Assembly (NCBI RefSeq): GCF_900110775.1
Contig: NZ_FOEP01000002.1
Coordinates: 1 to 64,000, forward strand
Direction: 5' to 3'
Source of the DNA: Thalassovita taeanensis
GTDB taxonomy: Bacteria; Pseudomonadota; Alphaproteobacteria; Rhodobacterales; Rhodobacteraceae
Length of the DNA stretch: 64,000 nt
Shown here piece by piece: positions 42,647 through 51,769 of this stretch (its first letter is position 1; each line of letters starts with the position of its first letter). Position numbers and translations under genes: made by a program. The notes under the pieces are model-generated. The model did not search any database. It worked only from the letters and a program-made list of their open reading frames with translations, and was not told where the DNA came from.

Positions 42647-44064
42647 TGGATCTGCCGCAGAACCGCGCCGGGGTTCATGATGCCCGCCGGGTCGAACAGG
42701 GACTTGAGGCTGCGCATCAGTTCCAGCTTGACCGGATCGCCATAGCGTTCCAGATCGCTGACTTTCAGCCGCCCGATACCATGTTCGGCGCTGATCGAGC
42801 CTTGCAGCTCGTGCACGAGGTCATGCACCGCCTGCTGAACTGCGCCGCGCTGACCGGCATAGGTGGCCTTGCTGCGCCCCGGCGCCGGGAACACGTTGAA
42901 ATGCAGGTTGCCGTCGCCCAGATGGCCAAAGCAATTGACCCGGAACTCGCCAAGCCCGGTAATCCGCGCCGTGGCGCGAGCGATGAAGTCGGGGATCGCG
43001 CCCAGGGGCACCGAGATGTCATGCGAGCTGACCGAGCCGATGCGCCGGTTCGCCTCGGGGATCTGCTCGCGCACCTCCCAGAAGGCCGTGCGCTGCGCCT
43101 GTGACTGCGCAATCAGCCCGTCACTGACCAGCCCCGCCTCAAGCCCGGCGCCGAACAGGCGTTCCAGCGCCTCGGCCGGGTCCAGCCCGCGTGCCAGCCC
43201 CAAGTCGATCAACACGAACCATTCGGGCGGCGTGGCAAACGGCTGGCGGATATCCGGCAGCGTTTCGGCGAGAAACTGCAACCCGGTGCGGTGCATCAGT
43301 TCAAACGCGCTGATCCCTTCGCCCAGATGATCCCGCGCCAGCGCCAGCAGATCCAGCGCTGCTGCCGGGCTGTCCACCACCATCAGCGCCGTGCCCTCGG
43401 CGGCGGGCTGCGCGAACAGCTTGAGCGTCGCCGCCGTGATCACCCCCAGCGTGCCCTCGGACCCGATCAGCAGGTCACGCAGGTCATAGCCGGTATTGTC
43501 CTTGCGCAGCCGCGACAGCCCGTTCCAGATCCGGCCGTCCGGCAGCACCGCCTCGATCCCCAGACACAGATCACGCGCATTGCCATAGCGCAGCACATTC
43601 ACCCCGCCCGCATTGGTCGCCAACGTGCCGCCGATCCGCGCCGAACCTTTGGAGGCGATGCTGAGCGGGAACACCCGCTGCTCCGCCGTCGCGGCGTCAT
43701 GCACGTCTGACAGGATCGCGCCCGCTTCGGCGATCAGCAGGTTTTCGCGCGGATACACCGCCCGGATCGCCGCCATCCGTTCCAGTGACAGCAACACCGG
43801 CGCAGGGCCGTCCGGCATAACCTGCCCGCCCACCAGCCCGGTGCCGCCGCCGTAAGGCACGACTGGCACGCGGGCCTCGGCGGCCGCCCGGATCACCGCC
43901 GCCACCTGTGCGGTGGTTTCGGGCGCCACGATCACCCCGGCCTGCCCGGCCCAACGGCCGCGCGGTTCCTCCAGGTAACGGGGCTCGGGATCACGAAAGG
44001 CGCGCGCCGGTAAATGCGGGCGCAGGCTTTCGGCAAAAGCGGGGGTGGCTGCGGTCAACGTCAT
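42634..44064 (-). CDS. FAD-linked oxidase, D-lactate/glycolate dehydrogenase (GlcD) type
   Basis: A 476-residue PCMH-fold flavoprotein. The FAD-binding domain includes PVVPYGGGTGLVGGQVMPD, GGTLATNAGGVNVLRYGNARDL and LLIGSEGTLGVITAATLKLF. The C-terminal domain carries the metal/substrate motif FGHLGDGNLHFNVF and AEHGIGRLK. This fits D-2-hydroxyacid dehydrogenases oxidising D-lactate, D-2-hydroxyglutarate or glycolate; no GlcE/GlcF is nearby, favouring a stand-alone D-lactate dehydrogenase. ATG 44064 is preferred over the extended frame. Confidence 0.88.
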   Translation of the reverse strand: MTLTAATPAFAESLRPHLPARAFRDPEPRYLEEPRGRWAGQAGVIVAPETTAQVAAVIRAAAEARVPVVPYGGGTGLVGGQVMPDGPAPVLLSLERMAAIRAVYPRENLLIAEAGAILSDVHDAATAEQRVFPLSIASKGSARIGGTLATNAGGVNVLRYGNARDLCLGIEAVLPDGRIWNGLSRLRKDNTGYDLRDLLIGSEGTLGVITAATLKLFAQPAAEGTALMVVDSPAAALDLLALARDHLGEGISAFELMHRTGLQFLAETLPDIRQPFATPPEWFVLIDLGLARGLDPAEALERLFGAGLEAGLVSDGLIAQSQAQRTAFWEVREQIPEANRRIGSVSSHDISVPLGAIPDFIARATARITGLGEFRVNCFGHLGDGNLHFNVFPAPGRSKATYAGQRGAVQQAVHDLVHELQGSISAEHGIGRLKVSDLERYGDPVKLELMRSLKSLFDPAGIMNPGAVLRQIQASF

Positions 44065-44105
44065 GGGCAAATTCTTAGCACGCCCGCGCGCGCCGTCCAG
44101 CACCT

Positions 44106-44690
44106 TCAGCCCGCGTCGGTGCGCCCGCGCCGATCCATCCGCAGCGCCGAATACAGCACATGCGTCCGCCAACGCCCATCAATCTGAAGATAGCTCTGCG
44201 CCACACCCTCATACTTGAAACCGCATTTCTCAAGCACCCCGCGCGAGGCCAGGTTTTCAGGCAGACAGGCCGCCTCGATCCGGCTCAAATCCTGCTGATG
44301 GAACGCATGATGCACGACGGCCTCGATCGCCTCCCGCATATAGCCCTGCCGGGCGAATGCCTCGCCGATCCAATAGCCAAGCGTGCCCGCCTGTGCCGGA
44401 CCGCGGCGAATATTGTCCAGCGTGATCGCGCCCAGCAGGTGCTGATCGGCCCGCCGGATCAGGAACAGCGGTACGGCCGAGCCATTGTTCACCGCCCGCT
44501 GCGCCCAATATACCCGGTTGGAAAACGCCTTGCGCGACAGATGATCAGCCGACCACGTCGGCTCCCATGGTTTCAGAAACGCATGGCTTTGCATCCGCAA
44601 CCCGGTCCAGTCGCGGAAATCGGAATGCACTGGCGGGCGCAGCGTCAGGCGCTCGGTCTCGATCCGCACCTTCCGCTTCGCCAACAACAT
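44106..44690 (-). CDS. RimJ/RimL-type GNAT acetyltransferase
   Basis: A 194-residue acetyltransferase of the ribosomal-protein-alanine N-acetyltransferase group: IETERLTLRPPVHSDFRDW at the N-terminus, LGYWIGEAFARQGYMREAIEAVVHHAF as CoA motif, NLASRGVLEKCGFKYEG. Substrate could be a ribosomal protein N-terminus or another amine. It overlaps the M16 peptidase stop by one base, so it belongs to that operon. Confidence 0.88.
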   Translation of the reverse strand: MLLAKRKVRIETERLTLRPPVHSDFRDWTGLRMQSHAFLKPWEPTWSADHLSRKAFSNRVYWAQRAVNNGSAVPLFLIRRADQHLLGAITLDNIRRGPAQAGTLGYWIGEAFARQGYMREAIEAVVHHAFHQQDLSRIEAACLPENLASRGVLEKCGFKYEGVAQSYLQIDGRWRTHVLYSALRMDRRGRTDAG

Positions 44691-45952
44691 CAGGCAGCGC
44701 GCCTGTCCTGCAATGCCTCAAGCGAGGGCGCGCCCTCGACCGGACCATACAGCGCCATCGCCGCCGGAGCCTGCACCGCCATCTGCTCGGCAATCGTGCG
44801 CACATCGGCGGTGGTCACCGCGTCAATCCGCTCGACCACCTCATCCAGACCGGGCACCCGGCCCCAGATCTGCATCATCCGCGCCAACCGCTCGGCCCGG
44901 TTCGACGGGCTTTCCAACCCCATCAGCAACCCGGCCTTCATCTGCACCCGTGCCCGCGCCACTTCAACTTCGGTCAGATCCTCCGCCGCGCGCTTCATTT
45001 CGTCCAGGGTGATCATCGCCAGCTCGGCCAGCTGATCGCCCGACGTGCCGGCATACACCGTCATCATCCCGGTATCGACATAGGCACCCGCCTGCGCAAA
45101 AATCGTATAGCACAGGCCGCGCTTCTCGCGGATCTCCTGGAACAGACGGCTCGACATGCCGCCCCCCAGCACACTGGAATAAATCTGTGCCGCGTGAATT
45201 TCCTCGCTGCCGTAATCCGGCCCCTCGAACCCCAGCGCGAAATGCGCCTGCTCCAGCGGCTTGACCATGCGGAATTCACCGCCCTGAAACTTGGCCACCG
45301 CAGGCGCTGCGCTGATCACCGGCGACAGATGGCCAAACAGCTTCTCGGCCTCGCGCACCAGCGCATCGTGATCCACCGCGCCCGCCGCCGACAGAACCAT
45401 CTGCCCCGGCCCATATTGCTCGGCCACAAACCGCGACAGATCCTCGCGGGCAAAGGCCCCGACCCGCTCGGCCGGGCCCAGAATCGTCCGCCCCAACGGC
45501 TGATCCGGATAGGCCTGCTCCTGCAACCAGTCGAAAATCACATCATCCGGCGTGTCCATCGCCTGACCGATCTCTTGCAAGATCACCCCGCGCTCGACCT
45601 CGATCTCGCGTTCGTCGAACACCGGGTTCAGCACGATGTCGGCAATCACGTCCAGCGCCAGCGGCACATCCGCCGCCAGCACCCGCGCGTAATAGGCCGT
45701 GACCTCGCGGCTGGTATAGGCGTTCATATACCCGCCCACATCCTCGATTGCCTCGGCAATCTGCAACGCGCTGCGCCGCTTGGTGCCCTTGAACGCCATA
45801 TGCTCAAGGAAATGCGCGATCCCGTTCTGCTCGATCCGCTCGTGCCGCCCCCCGGCCATGACCCACACCCCGATCGAGGCTGATTGCAGCCCCGGCATGT
45901 GTTCAGTGACGATACGAAACCCGTTGGGCAGGGTGTGCAGTTGGACGGTCAA
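44690..45952 (-). CDS. M16-family zinc metallopeptidase (processing-protease-like)
   Basis: A 420-residue pitrilysin-family peptidase. The inverted zinc motif H-x-x-E-H is in IAHFLEHMAFKGT, with the third ligand Glu downstream in EIEVERGVILQEIGQ. It is homologous to the mitochondrial processing peptidase beta subunit. Native bacterial substrates are small peptides or presequences. Start overlaps thrC by four bases. thrC followed by M16 is a usual alphaproteobacterial arrangement. Confidence 0.92.
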   Translation of the reverse strand: MTVQLHTLPNGFRIVTEHMPGLQSASIGVWVMAGGRHERIEQNGIAHFLEHMAFKGTKRRSALQIAEAIEDVGGYMNAYTSREVTAYYARVLAADVPLALDVIADIVLNPVFDEREIEVERGVILQEIGQAMDTPDDVIFDWLQEQAYPDQPLGRTILGPAERVGAFAREDLSRFVAEQYGPGQMVLSAAGAVDHDALVREAEKLFGHLSPVISAAPAVAKFQGGEFRMVKPLEQAHFALGFEGPDYGSEEIHAAQIYSSVLGGGMSSRLFQEIREKRGLCYTIFAQAGAYVDTGMMTVYAGTSGDQLAELAMITLDEMKRAAEDLTEVEVARARVQMKAGLLMGLESPSNRAERLARMMQIWGRVPGLDEVVERIDAVTTADVRTIAEQMAVQAPAAMALYGPVEGAPSLEALQDRRAA

Positions 45953-47337
45953 TTGGCAATACGCTCTCGGATCAGGGATTCAATGGCGCCCAGATCATTT
46001 TCGATCCGGGTCACGCGTTCCGACCGCTCATACAGGTCCGACATGCGTGCAGGCAAGCCCGGACGTTCACCTGTTGCCGCTTCTACCGCATCAGGAAACT
46101 TCGCCGGATGCGCGGTGGCCAGCGTGATCATCGGCACATCGGCCTGCCGCTGATCATTCGCCACCTTCACGCCCACCGCCGAATGCGGGCACAGCAACTC
46201 GCCGCTGGCCTTCAGCGTCGCCGCGATTGTGGCGCTGGTTTCAGCCTCGGAACAGTTGCCGCTGTCGAACAGCTCTTGCAGCGCCTGCAACGCGCCTTGG
46301 CTGACCGTAAACCCGCCCGCCTTCAGCTCGTCCATCAACTGGCTCACGGCGGCCCCGTCCTGCCCATATGCATAAAACAACGCCCGTTCAAAATTCGATG
46401 ACACCTGAATATCCATCGACGGGCTGATCGACGGGATCACGCCGTCGGGCCGATACTCGCCCGTGCTCAGGCAGCGGTGCAGAATATCGTTCTGATTGGT
46501 CGCCACCACCAGCCGGTCAATCGGCAGGCCCATCTGCTTGGCAATATAGCCCGCAAAGATATCACCGAAATTGCCGGTCGGCACGGTGAACGACACCTTG
46601 CGTCCCGGCGCGCCCAGCGACACGGCAGAGGTGAAATAATACACCACCTGCGCCAGAACCCGCGCCCAGTTGATCGAGTTCACACCCGCCAACCGCACAC
46701 CGTCGCGAAACTCGAAATCGTTGAACATGTCCTTCACGCGGGCCTGACAATCGTCAAAATGCCCGTCCATTGCCAGCGCATGCACGTTGTCCTCAGAGGG
46801 CGTGGTCATCTGGCGCCGCTGCACCTCGGACACGCGGCCATGCGGGTACAGAATGAACACGTCCACCGCGTCCAGCCCGCGAAACGCCTCGATCGCCGCG
46901 CTGCCGGTATCGCCCGAGGTCGCCCCCACAATCGTCACCCGCTCGCCGCTGCGCTTCAGCGCCGCTTGAAACAGCTGCCCGATCAGCTGCATCGCGAAAT
47001 CCTTGAACGCCAGCGTCGGCCCGTGGAACAGCTCCAGCAGGAAATGCCCGCTGTCCAACTGCACCAACGGCGCCCGCGCCGCATGGCCAAACCCGTCATA
47101 GGCCTTGGCGATGATCTCGCGGAACGCGTCGTCGGTAAATGTCTCCCCGATAAAGGGCCGCATGATACGGAACGCCACCTCTTCATAAGACAGCCCCGCC
47201 AGTGCCGCGATCTCGTCGTGGCTCAGAACCGGAATCGTCTCGGGCACATACAGACCGCCATCGCGGGCAAGGCCCGTCAGCATGGCCTCTTCAAAACTCA
47301 GAACAGGGGCTTGGCCACGGGTCGAGATATATTTCAC
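45949..47337 (-). CDS. thrC: Threonine synthase
   Basis: PLP enzyme making threonine from O-phosphohomoserine. The 462-residue protein begins KYISTRGQAPVLSFEEAMLTGLARDGGLYVPE and has the PLP lysine in HGPTLAFKDFAMQ, plus GATSGDTGSAAIEAFRG and PTGNFGDIFAGYIAKQMG. GTG 47337 is the start; it overlaps the surf1 stop (GTGA), implying translational coupling. Confidence 0.94.
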   Translation of the reverse strand: MKYISTRGQAPVLSFEEAMLTGLARDGGLYVPETIPVLSHDEIAALAGLSYEEVAFRIMRPFIGETFTDDAFREIIAKAYDGFGHAARAPLVQLDSGHFLLELFHGPTLAFKDFAMQLIGQLFQAALKRSGERVTIVGATSGDTGSAAIEAFRGLDAVDVFILYPHGRVSEVQRRQMTTPSEDNVHALAMDGHFDDCQARVKDMFNDFEFRDGVRLAGVNSINWARVLAQVVYYFTSAVSLGAPGRKVSFTVPTGNFGDIFAGYIAKQMGLPIDRLVVATNQNDILHRCLSTGEYRPDGVIPSISPSMDIQVSSNFERALFYAYGQDGAAVSQLMDELKAGGFTVSQGALQALQELFDSGNCSEAETSATIAATLKASGELLCPHSAVGVKVANDQRQADVPMITLATAHPAKFPDAVEAATGERPGLPARMSDLYERSERVTRIENDLGAIESLIRERIAN

Positions 47338-48032
47338 GTTTCGGTCCCTTTCGCGGGGTTGCGGACAGATTGCACGATGCGCCACAGGAACAGGCCCAGC
47401 ATGGCCAGCCAAACGGCGGCCAGCCCGAACCATGTCACGGCGTATTCCAGATGATCATTCGGGATGCCCTCGGCGCCGACCGGTAGCGGGCTGACCGGCG
47501 CGTCGTCCACCGACATGTTGCGCGCGATCACCAGAACCGGCTCGGTTCCCAACGCCTGCGCCAGAACCGGCACCTCGCGCGCAAACCAGATATTGGCCTT
47601 CAGGTCATTCTCGGGGGTATAGCCGTCGCGTTCTTCGGGCCAGTGCAGATTGCCGGTGACGGTCACGGCGGGATAATCGCCCGCTGGCGGCTCCTGCTCC
47701 AGCTGGACAAAGCCGCGATCCACCAGAATCACCCGCCCGTCGGTCAGAACCATCCGGTTGATCAACCGATATCCCGCGCCGATCTTGCGCTGACTGACCA
47801 GAACCCGGATCGCGCCGGGCTGTATCGCGCCACTGACCGTGACCGGCAAGAACCGATCCACCACCGGATCAGGCGCCGCCGGAAGCGCCACAGGCCTGGC
47901 ATGAATGCGGGTCTCGATCTCGGCCAGAACGTTTTGCTTCCACTCCAGCCGCTGCATCTGCCAAACCCCAAGCGAGATCAGCACAGCGGCCCCGGCAAGA
48001 CCGAATATCAGCGGAATCAGGATACGGCGCAC
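47334..48032 (-). CDS. surf1: SURF1-family cytochrome oxidase assembly protein
   Basis: A 232-residue protein with one membrane helix at each end (RRILIPLIFGLAGAAVLISLG and YAVTWFGLAAVWLAMLGLF) and a periplasmic domain between. It carries the family marks VTVSGAIQP, GYRLINRMVLTDGRVILVDRGFV and NDHLEYAVTWFGLA. SURF1 helps insert haem a into subunit I of aa3 oxidase. It lies in the cta operon between ctaE and thrC. Confidence 0.92.
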   Translation of the reverse strand: MRRILIPLIFGLAGAAVLISLGVWQMQRLEWKQNVLAEIETRIHARPVALPAAPDPVVDRFLPVTVSGAIQPGAIRVLVSQRKIGAGYRLINRMVLTDGRVILVDRGFVQLEQEPPAGDYPAVTVTGNLHWPEERDGYTPENDLKANIWFAREVPVLAQALGTEPVLVIARNMSVDDAPVSPLPVGAEGIPNDHLEYAVTWFGLAAVWLAMLGLFLWRIVQSVRNPAKGTET

Positions 48033-48054
48033 AAGCGGCCCCCCATGAACGGAG

Positions 48055-48085
48055 AATGCGCGGACAGTTGAACTGCCCGCGCATT
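48055..48085. terminator. Long nested hairpin between ctaE and surf1
   Basis: AATGCGCGG-a-CAGTT-g-AACTG-c-CCGCGCATT: 14 paired bases nearly without interruption. No U-run follows on the minus (transcribed) strand, so it more likely stabilises or processes the cta mRNA than ends it. Confidence 0.5.
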
Positions 48086-48125
48086 GCTTTTGTCGTGTTG
48101 CTGCAGAAAGTTCAACCTCTGCCGC

Positions 48126-48926
48126 TCAACCGCCCCAGATGTAAACGGCTGCGAACAGGAACAACCAAACCACATCCACGAAGTGCCAGTACCACGCCGC
48201 CGCCTCGAACCCGACATGGGCCTCGGGGGTGAAATGGCCGCGCTGCAAGCGGATCAGACAGACCAGCAGAAAGATCGTGCCGATCAGAACGTGGAAGCCA
48301 TGGAACCCGGTCGCCATAAAGAAGTTGGCACCATAGATGTTGCCCGCAAACCCAAACGCCGCGTGGCTGTACTCATAGATCTGAAACACCGTGAACAGGG
48401 CACCCAGCGCAACCGCGATGATCAGGCCCCACTTCATGTCCTTGCGGTTGTTCTCATGCACCAGCGCGTGGTGCGCCCAGGTCGCCGCAGCGCCCGAACA
48501 CAGCAGGATCAGCGTGTTGATCAGCGGCAGATGCCACGGGTCGAACGTCTCGATCCCGGCGGGCGGCCAAGCACCGTCCACCAGCGGGCTTTGCGGCCCC
48601 ATTGGGTACATTGCGTGCTTGAAGAAGCTCCAGAACCACGCCGCAAAGAACATGACCTCGGACATGATGAACAGGATAAAGCCATAGCGCAGGCCGATCT
48701 TCACCACCGGGGTGTGGTCGCCCACTTGCGCCTCGGCAATGACCTCGGACCACCAGCCATACATGACGTAAAGCACGCCAACAAAGCCTGCCAGCAGCAC
48801 CCAGGGGCCGCTGTCGTGGAAATACAGAACCGCCCCGAAGAGCATGACAAACCCGGCCAGAGCCCCAAGAAGGGGCCACAAGGATGGGGGCAAAATGTGG
48901 TAATCGTGGTTTTTTTCGTGCGCCAT
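48126..48926 (-). CDS. ctaE: Cytochrome c oxidase subunit III
   Basis: A 266-residue, seven-helix subunit of aa3 oxidase. Typical segments: [42 protein letters not shown] with the conserved Glu, and the C-terminal [25 protein letters not shown]. It stabilises subunit I and its proton uptake path. Confidence 0.96.
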   Translation of the reverse strand: MAHEKNHDYHILPPSLWPLLGALAGFVMLFGAVLYFHDSGPWVLLAGFVGVLYVMYGWWSEVIAEAQVGDHTPVVKIGLRYGFILFIMSEVMFFAAWFWSFFKHAMYPMGPQSPLVDGAWPPAGIETFDPWHLPLINTLILLCSGAAATWAHHALVHENNRKDMKWGLIIAVALGALFTVFQIYEYSHAAFGFAGNIYGANFFMATGFHGFHVLIGTIFLLVCLIRLQRGHFTPEAHVGFEAAAWYWHFVDVVWLFLFAAVYIWGG

Positions 48927-48951
48927 CGCGTATTCCCTCGTTGGAAGGTCT

Positions 48952-49527
48952 TCAGTTTAAGGTTGTGCCCTTGGTTTGCGCAAGCGAGGCCTGCACTTCG
49001 GGCAATTCGATCTCGTAAAACGTATAGGACAGGGTGATCTCGTTCACAAACTTTCCGTCCCGGTCCGAAACAATCTCCGGGTCCACATAGAAACTTACCG
49101 GCATCTGGACCCGCTCACCCGGTTGCAGCACCTGTTCGGTGAAACAGAAACAGTCGATCTTGGTGAAATATCCCCCCGCCGCATAGGGCGTGACATTGTA
49201 AGCCGCCTGCCCCGCCACCGGATGATCAGTGGGATTGTAAGCCTCGTAAAACGCCAGCCCGGTCTCGCCGATGCGCAGCTCCATCTCGCGCTGCACCGGG
49301 GCAAACTCCCACGGCATGCCGCGCTCTTGCGAAGCGTCGAAGCGAATCTTGATCGTGCGGTCCAGAATCACATCCGATCCGGCATCGGCCGAAACAGTGG
49401 CGCCGCCAAATCCGGTGACCTTGCAGAACCAGTTGTAAAACGGCACCGAAGCCCAGGCCAGCGCGCCCATGGTCACGACCACGGCCACCAACTGAATCAC
49501 CGTCTTTTGCTTGCCATCTATTGCCAT
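48952..49527 (-). CDS. ctaG: Cytochrome c oxidase assembly protein CtaG (Cox11 type)
   Basis: Copper chaperone delivering Cu(B) to subunit I. The 191-residue protein has one N-terminal membrane helix and a periplasmic domain with the copper motif [10 protein letters not shown], followed by [10 protein letters not shown]. It starts within the stop codon of the preceding small gene. Confidence 0.95.
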   Translation of the reverse strand: MAIDGKQKTVIQLVAVVVTMGALAWASVPFYNWFCKVTGFGGATVSADAGSDVILDRTIKIRFDASQERGMPWEFAPVQREMELRIGETGLAFYEAYNPTDHPVAGQAAYNVTPYAAGGYFTKIDCFCFTEQVLQPGERVQMPVSFYVDPEIVSDRDGKFVNEITLSYTFYEIELPEVQASLAQTKGTTLN

Positions 49528-49703
49528 CAGCTGCCCGCCTCCTGCGGTGTCGGCGTCGCCCGCGGCGGCTCCATGTCGCCGCGCGTGACCTTGACCACGG
49601 TCATGCCGAACACGATTGCGACAAACGCGGCCAGCACCAGACCAAGCCCGATATTGCGGCCGGAACGACGCTTGTGCAACTCATGCGGTTCGCGAAAGCT
49701 CAT
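49527..49703 (-). CDS. Small membrane protein of the cta operon (CoxF-like)
   Basis: A 58-residue protein: charged start ([16 protein letters not shown]), one membrane helix ([22 protein letters not shown]) and a short polar tail. Similar small ORFs lie between ctaB and ctaG in other Alphaproteobacteria and are taken to help oxidase assembly; exact role not known. ATG 49703 is supported by its position just after ctaB and a one-base overlap with ctaG. Confidence 0.85.
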   Translation of the reverse strand: MSFREPHELHKRRSGRNIGLGLVLAAFVAIVFGMTVVKVTRGDMEPPRATPTPQEAGS

Positions 49704-49704
49704 C

Positions 49705-50643
49705 TTACCAGCCCCCCATGCCGAACGGCCGCAGCGCGGCCTCGGCCAGAATCGCGCCAAAATGCAGGAACAGATACAACAGAGACAGGCCGAAAAACGA
49801 TTTCTCGGTGCGATAGTTGTCCGCACCGGCCACATCCTCGTCCCGGCGCCAGATCTTCACCGCGCCAAGCAGGAACAGCCCGTTCAGCACCGCCGACACC
49901 GTCAGATAGATCGGCCCGCCGATCGCGGTGAACCCGGCGCCGATGGCCAGCGGCGCCAGCAAAATCGTATAGACCAGAATATGCACCCGCGTGCTGCGCC
50001 GTCCGTGGGTCACGGTCAGCATCGGCACGCCGGCCTTTTCGTAGTCCGAGTTCATGAACAGCGCCAGCGCCCAGAAATGCGGTGGCGTCCACATGAAGAC
50101 CAGCGCGAACATCAGCACCGATTCCAAGCTGATGCCGCCGGTCGCCACGGCCCAGCCGATCATCGGCGGGAATGCCCCGGCCGCGCCGCCGATCACGATG
50201 TTCTGCGGCGTCCAGCGCTTCAGCCACATCGTATAGACAACCGCGTAGAAAAAGATCGTGAAGGCCAGAAGCCCCGCTGCCACCGCGTTCGAGGCCAGCC
50301 ACAGCATGACCACGGCAAAGGCCGACAGCGTCAGCCCGATTGCCAGCGCCTCGTCGGCCGTGACCCGTCCCGATGGCACGGGGCGCGACGCGGTGCGCTT
50401 CATCACCTGGTCGATATCGGCGTCCCACCACATGTTCAGCGCGCCGCTTGCGCCGCCGCCCACCGCGATGAACAGAACCGAGGCAAAGGCGATCATCGGA
50501 TGCACGCCTACCGGCGCGGCCAACAGGCCAACCAGCGCGGTAAACACGACCAACGACATGACGCGCGGTTTCAGCAAAGCGAAGTAATCGCCGAATCCAG
50601 CCTCGCCGTCATTGGCCTGTGTGTTGATGCTTGCGTCGCTCAT
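49705..50643 (-). CDS. ctaB: Protohaem IX farnesyltransferase (haem O synthase)
   Basis: Adds farnesyl to haem b, giving haem O, the precursor of haem a. A 312-residue UbiA-family protein with about nine helices. The Mg-diphosphate motif is [23 protein letters not shown] and the second Asp-rich loop is around [19 protein letters not shown]. Part of the cta operon. Confidence 0.95.
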   Translation of the reverse strand: MSDASINTQANDGEAGFGDYFALLKPRVMSLVVFTALVGLLAAPVGVHPMIAFASVLFIAVGGGASGALNMWWDADIDQVMKRTASRPVPSGRVTADEALAIGLTLSAFAVVMLWLASNAVAAGLLAFTIFFYAVVYTMWLKRWTPQNIVIGGAAGAFPPMIGWAVATGGISLESVLMFALVFMWTPPHFWALALFMNSDYEKAGVPMLTVTHGRRSTRVHILVYTILLAPLAIGAGFTAIGGPIYLTVSAVLNGLFLLGAVKIWRRDEDVAGADNYRTEKSFFGLSLLYLFLHFGAILAEAALRPFGMGGW

Positions 50644-50663
50644 CTTGCTGCGTATCCATTTGG

Positions 50664-50723
50664 AAAGACGGGCAAAAGGCCCGCCTTTCAGGTCAGGTTC
50701 CGAAGGGTGGGCATATGCCCACC
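50664..50723. terminator. Two hairpins between ctaC and ctaB
   Basis: GGTGGGCATATGCCCACC (50706-50723) is a perfect 18-bp palindrome just past ctaC. A second hairpin, CGGGC-aaaag-GCCCG with AAAG/CTTT flanks (50664-50688), follows on the transcribed strand. Together they look like an attenuator that would lower ctaB expression relative to ctaC, or an mRNA stabiliser for ctaC. Confidence 0.5.
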
Positions 50724-50731
50724 ACCCGGCT

Positions 50732-51574
50732 TTAATCGGCCGAAGCCACTGTCAGGGTACGTGGTGTGCCCGCGTATTCCGCAATCGCACCGTCCAGCCA
50801 TTTGTCATAGACATCCTGGCTCACGACCTTGACCGTGATCGGCATATAGGCGTGGTCCTTGCCGCACAGCTCAGAGCACTGACCAAAATAGATGCCCTCT
50901 TTCTCAGCCTTGAACCACAGCTGCGACAACCGTCCCGGCACCGCGTCCTGCTTCACCCCGAAGGCCGGGATGGTCCATGAATGGATCACGTCCGCCCCGG
51001 TCAGATGCATGACAACAACCTTGTCCACCGGCACAACAACCGCCGTGTCCGTCGCCAGCAGATACTCATCCGGAGCATAGCCGTGCGCCTCAAGCTCGTC
51101 GCGCTGCAACATGAAGCTGTCGAACCCGAACGCATTGTCCGTGTACTCATAGCTCCAGTACCACTGGTTGCCGGTCACCTTGATGTTGATCTCGCCCACG
51201 GGGATCTCCTGCTGCTTGAACAGCACCGGCAGCGAAAACGCCCCGATAAAGACCAGAATCACGATCGGCACGATCGTCCACGCGATCTCGATCGGCGTGT
51301 TGTGGGTGAAAGTCGAAGGCGTCGGGTTGGCCCGGCGGTTATAGCGCACAATCACGATCAGGATCAGACCGACCACAAAAATCGTGATCGCGCTGATGAT
51401 CCAAAGCAGAAGGCCGTCCAGCCCCTGAAGATCGCGTGCAAGCTCGGTCGCGGCCGGCTGAAAGCCGAACACGCCGTCTTTGGGTTTACCGATGGTTTCC
51501 AGTGCATCCTGCGCAAAGGCTGGCACTGCGGTAAAGGCTGCTGCTGCGGCCAGAAGGCTAGAGAGAATTCGCAT
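50732..51574 (-). CDS. ctaC: Cytochrome c oxidase subunit II
   Basis: Accepts electrons from cytochrome c at the Cu(A) centre. The 280-residue precursor has a signal peptide (cleaved near AFAQD), two membrane helices (about 50-130) and the periplasmic copper domain with [18 protein letters not shown] and the Cu(A) motif [14 protein letters not shown]. First gene of the minus-strand cta block; subunit I (ctaD) is not in the window. Confidence 0.96.
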   Translation of the reverse strand: MRILSSLLAAAAAFTAVPAFAQDALETIGKPKDGVFGFQPAATELARDLQGLDGLLLWIISAITIFVVGLILIVIVRYNRRANPTPSTFTHNTPIEIAWTIVPIVILVFIGAFSLPVLFKQQEIPVGEINIKVTGNQWYWSYEYTDNAFGFDSFMLQRDELEAHGYAPDEYLLATDTAVVVPVDKVVVMHLTGADVIHSWTIPAFGVKQDAVPGRLSQLWFKAEKEGIYFGQCSELCGKDHAYMPITVKVVSQDVYDKWLDGAIAEYAGTPRTLTVASAD

Positions 51575-51667
51575 ATGTCACCCTGATCGGTTGAGGTGTT
51601 TCTTGTTCATGTGTCGAAGGACGCCAAACCGAAAAGGCGGAATCCCATTGTTTTGTCGCCGCTAGAA

Positions 51668-51673
51668 ATCATA
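51668..51673 (-). promoter_or_regulatory. Candidate -10 of the ctaC promoter
   Basis: TATGAT on the minus strand about 95 bases before ctaC, with GATTGT 17 bases further upstream as a poor -35. Tentative. Confidence 0.3.
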
Positions 51674-51722
51674 TTCTGATGAAGATAACAACAATCCCGC
51701 TTGCGGCAAACAGACGCTTTTT

Positions 51723-51736
51723 TTGATCTAGATCAA
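51723..51736. promoter_or_regulatory. Perfect FNR/FnrL-type binding site
   Basis: TTGAT-CTAG-ATCAA matches the FNR consensus TTGAT-N4-ATCAA exactly and is fully palindromic. It is centred 40 bases before tldD and about 155 bases before ctaC in their divergent spacer. FnrL is the oxygen regulator of Rhodobacteraceae, so oxygen control of the aa3 oxidase block is likely. Confidence 0.7.
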
Positions 51737-51769
51737 ATTCGGGCCGCTGGAAAGACAGGAAAAACAGAT

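Noticed and set aside
48976-50832. 618-codon plus-strand frame across ctaG, the small ORF and ctaB
   Set aside because: Shadow of several verified minus-strand genes; translation is His/Arg/Gln-rich without domains.
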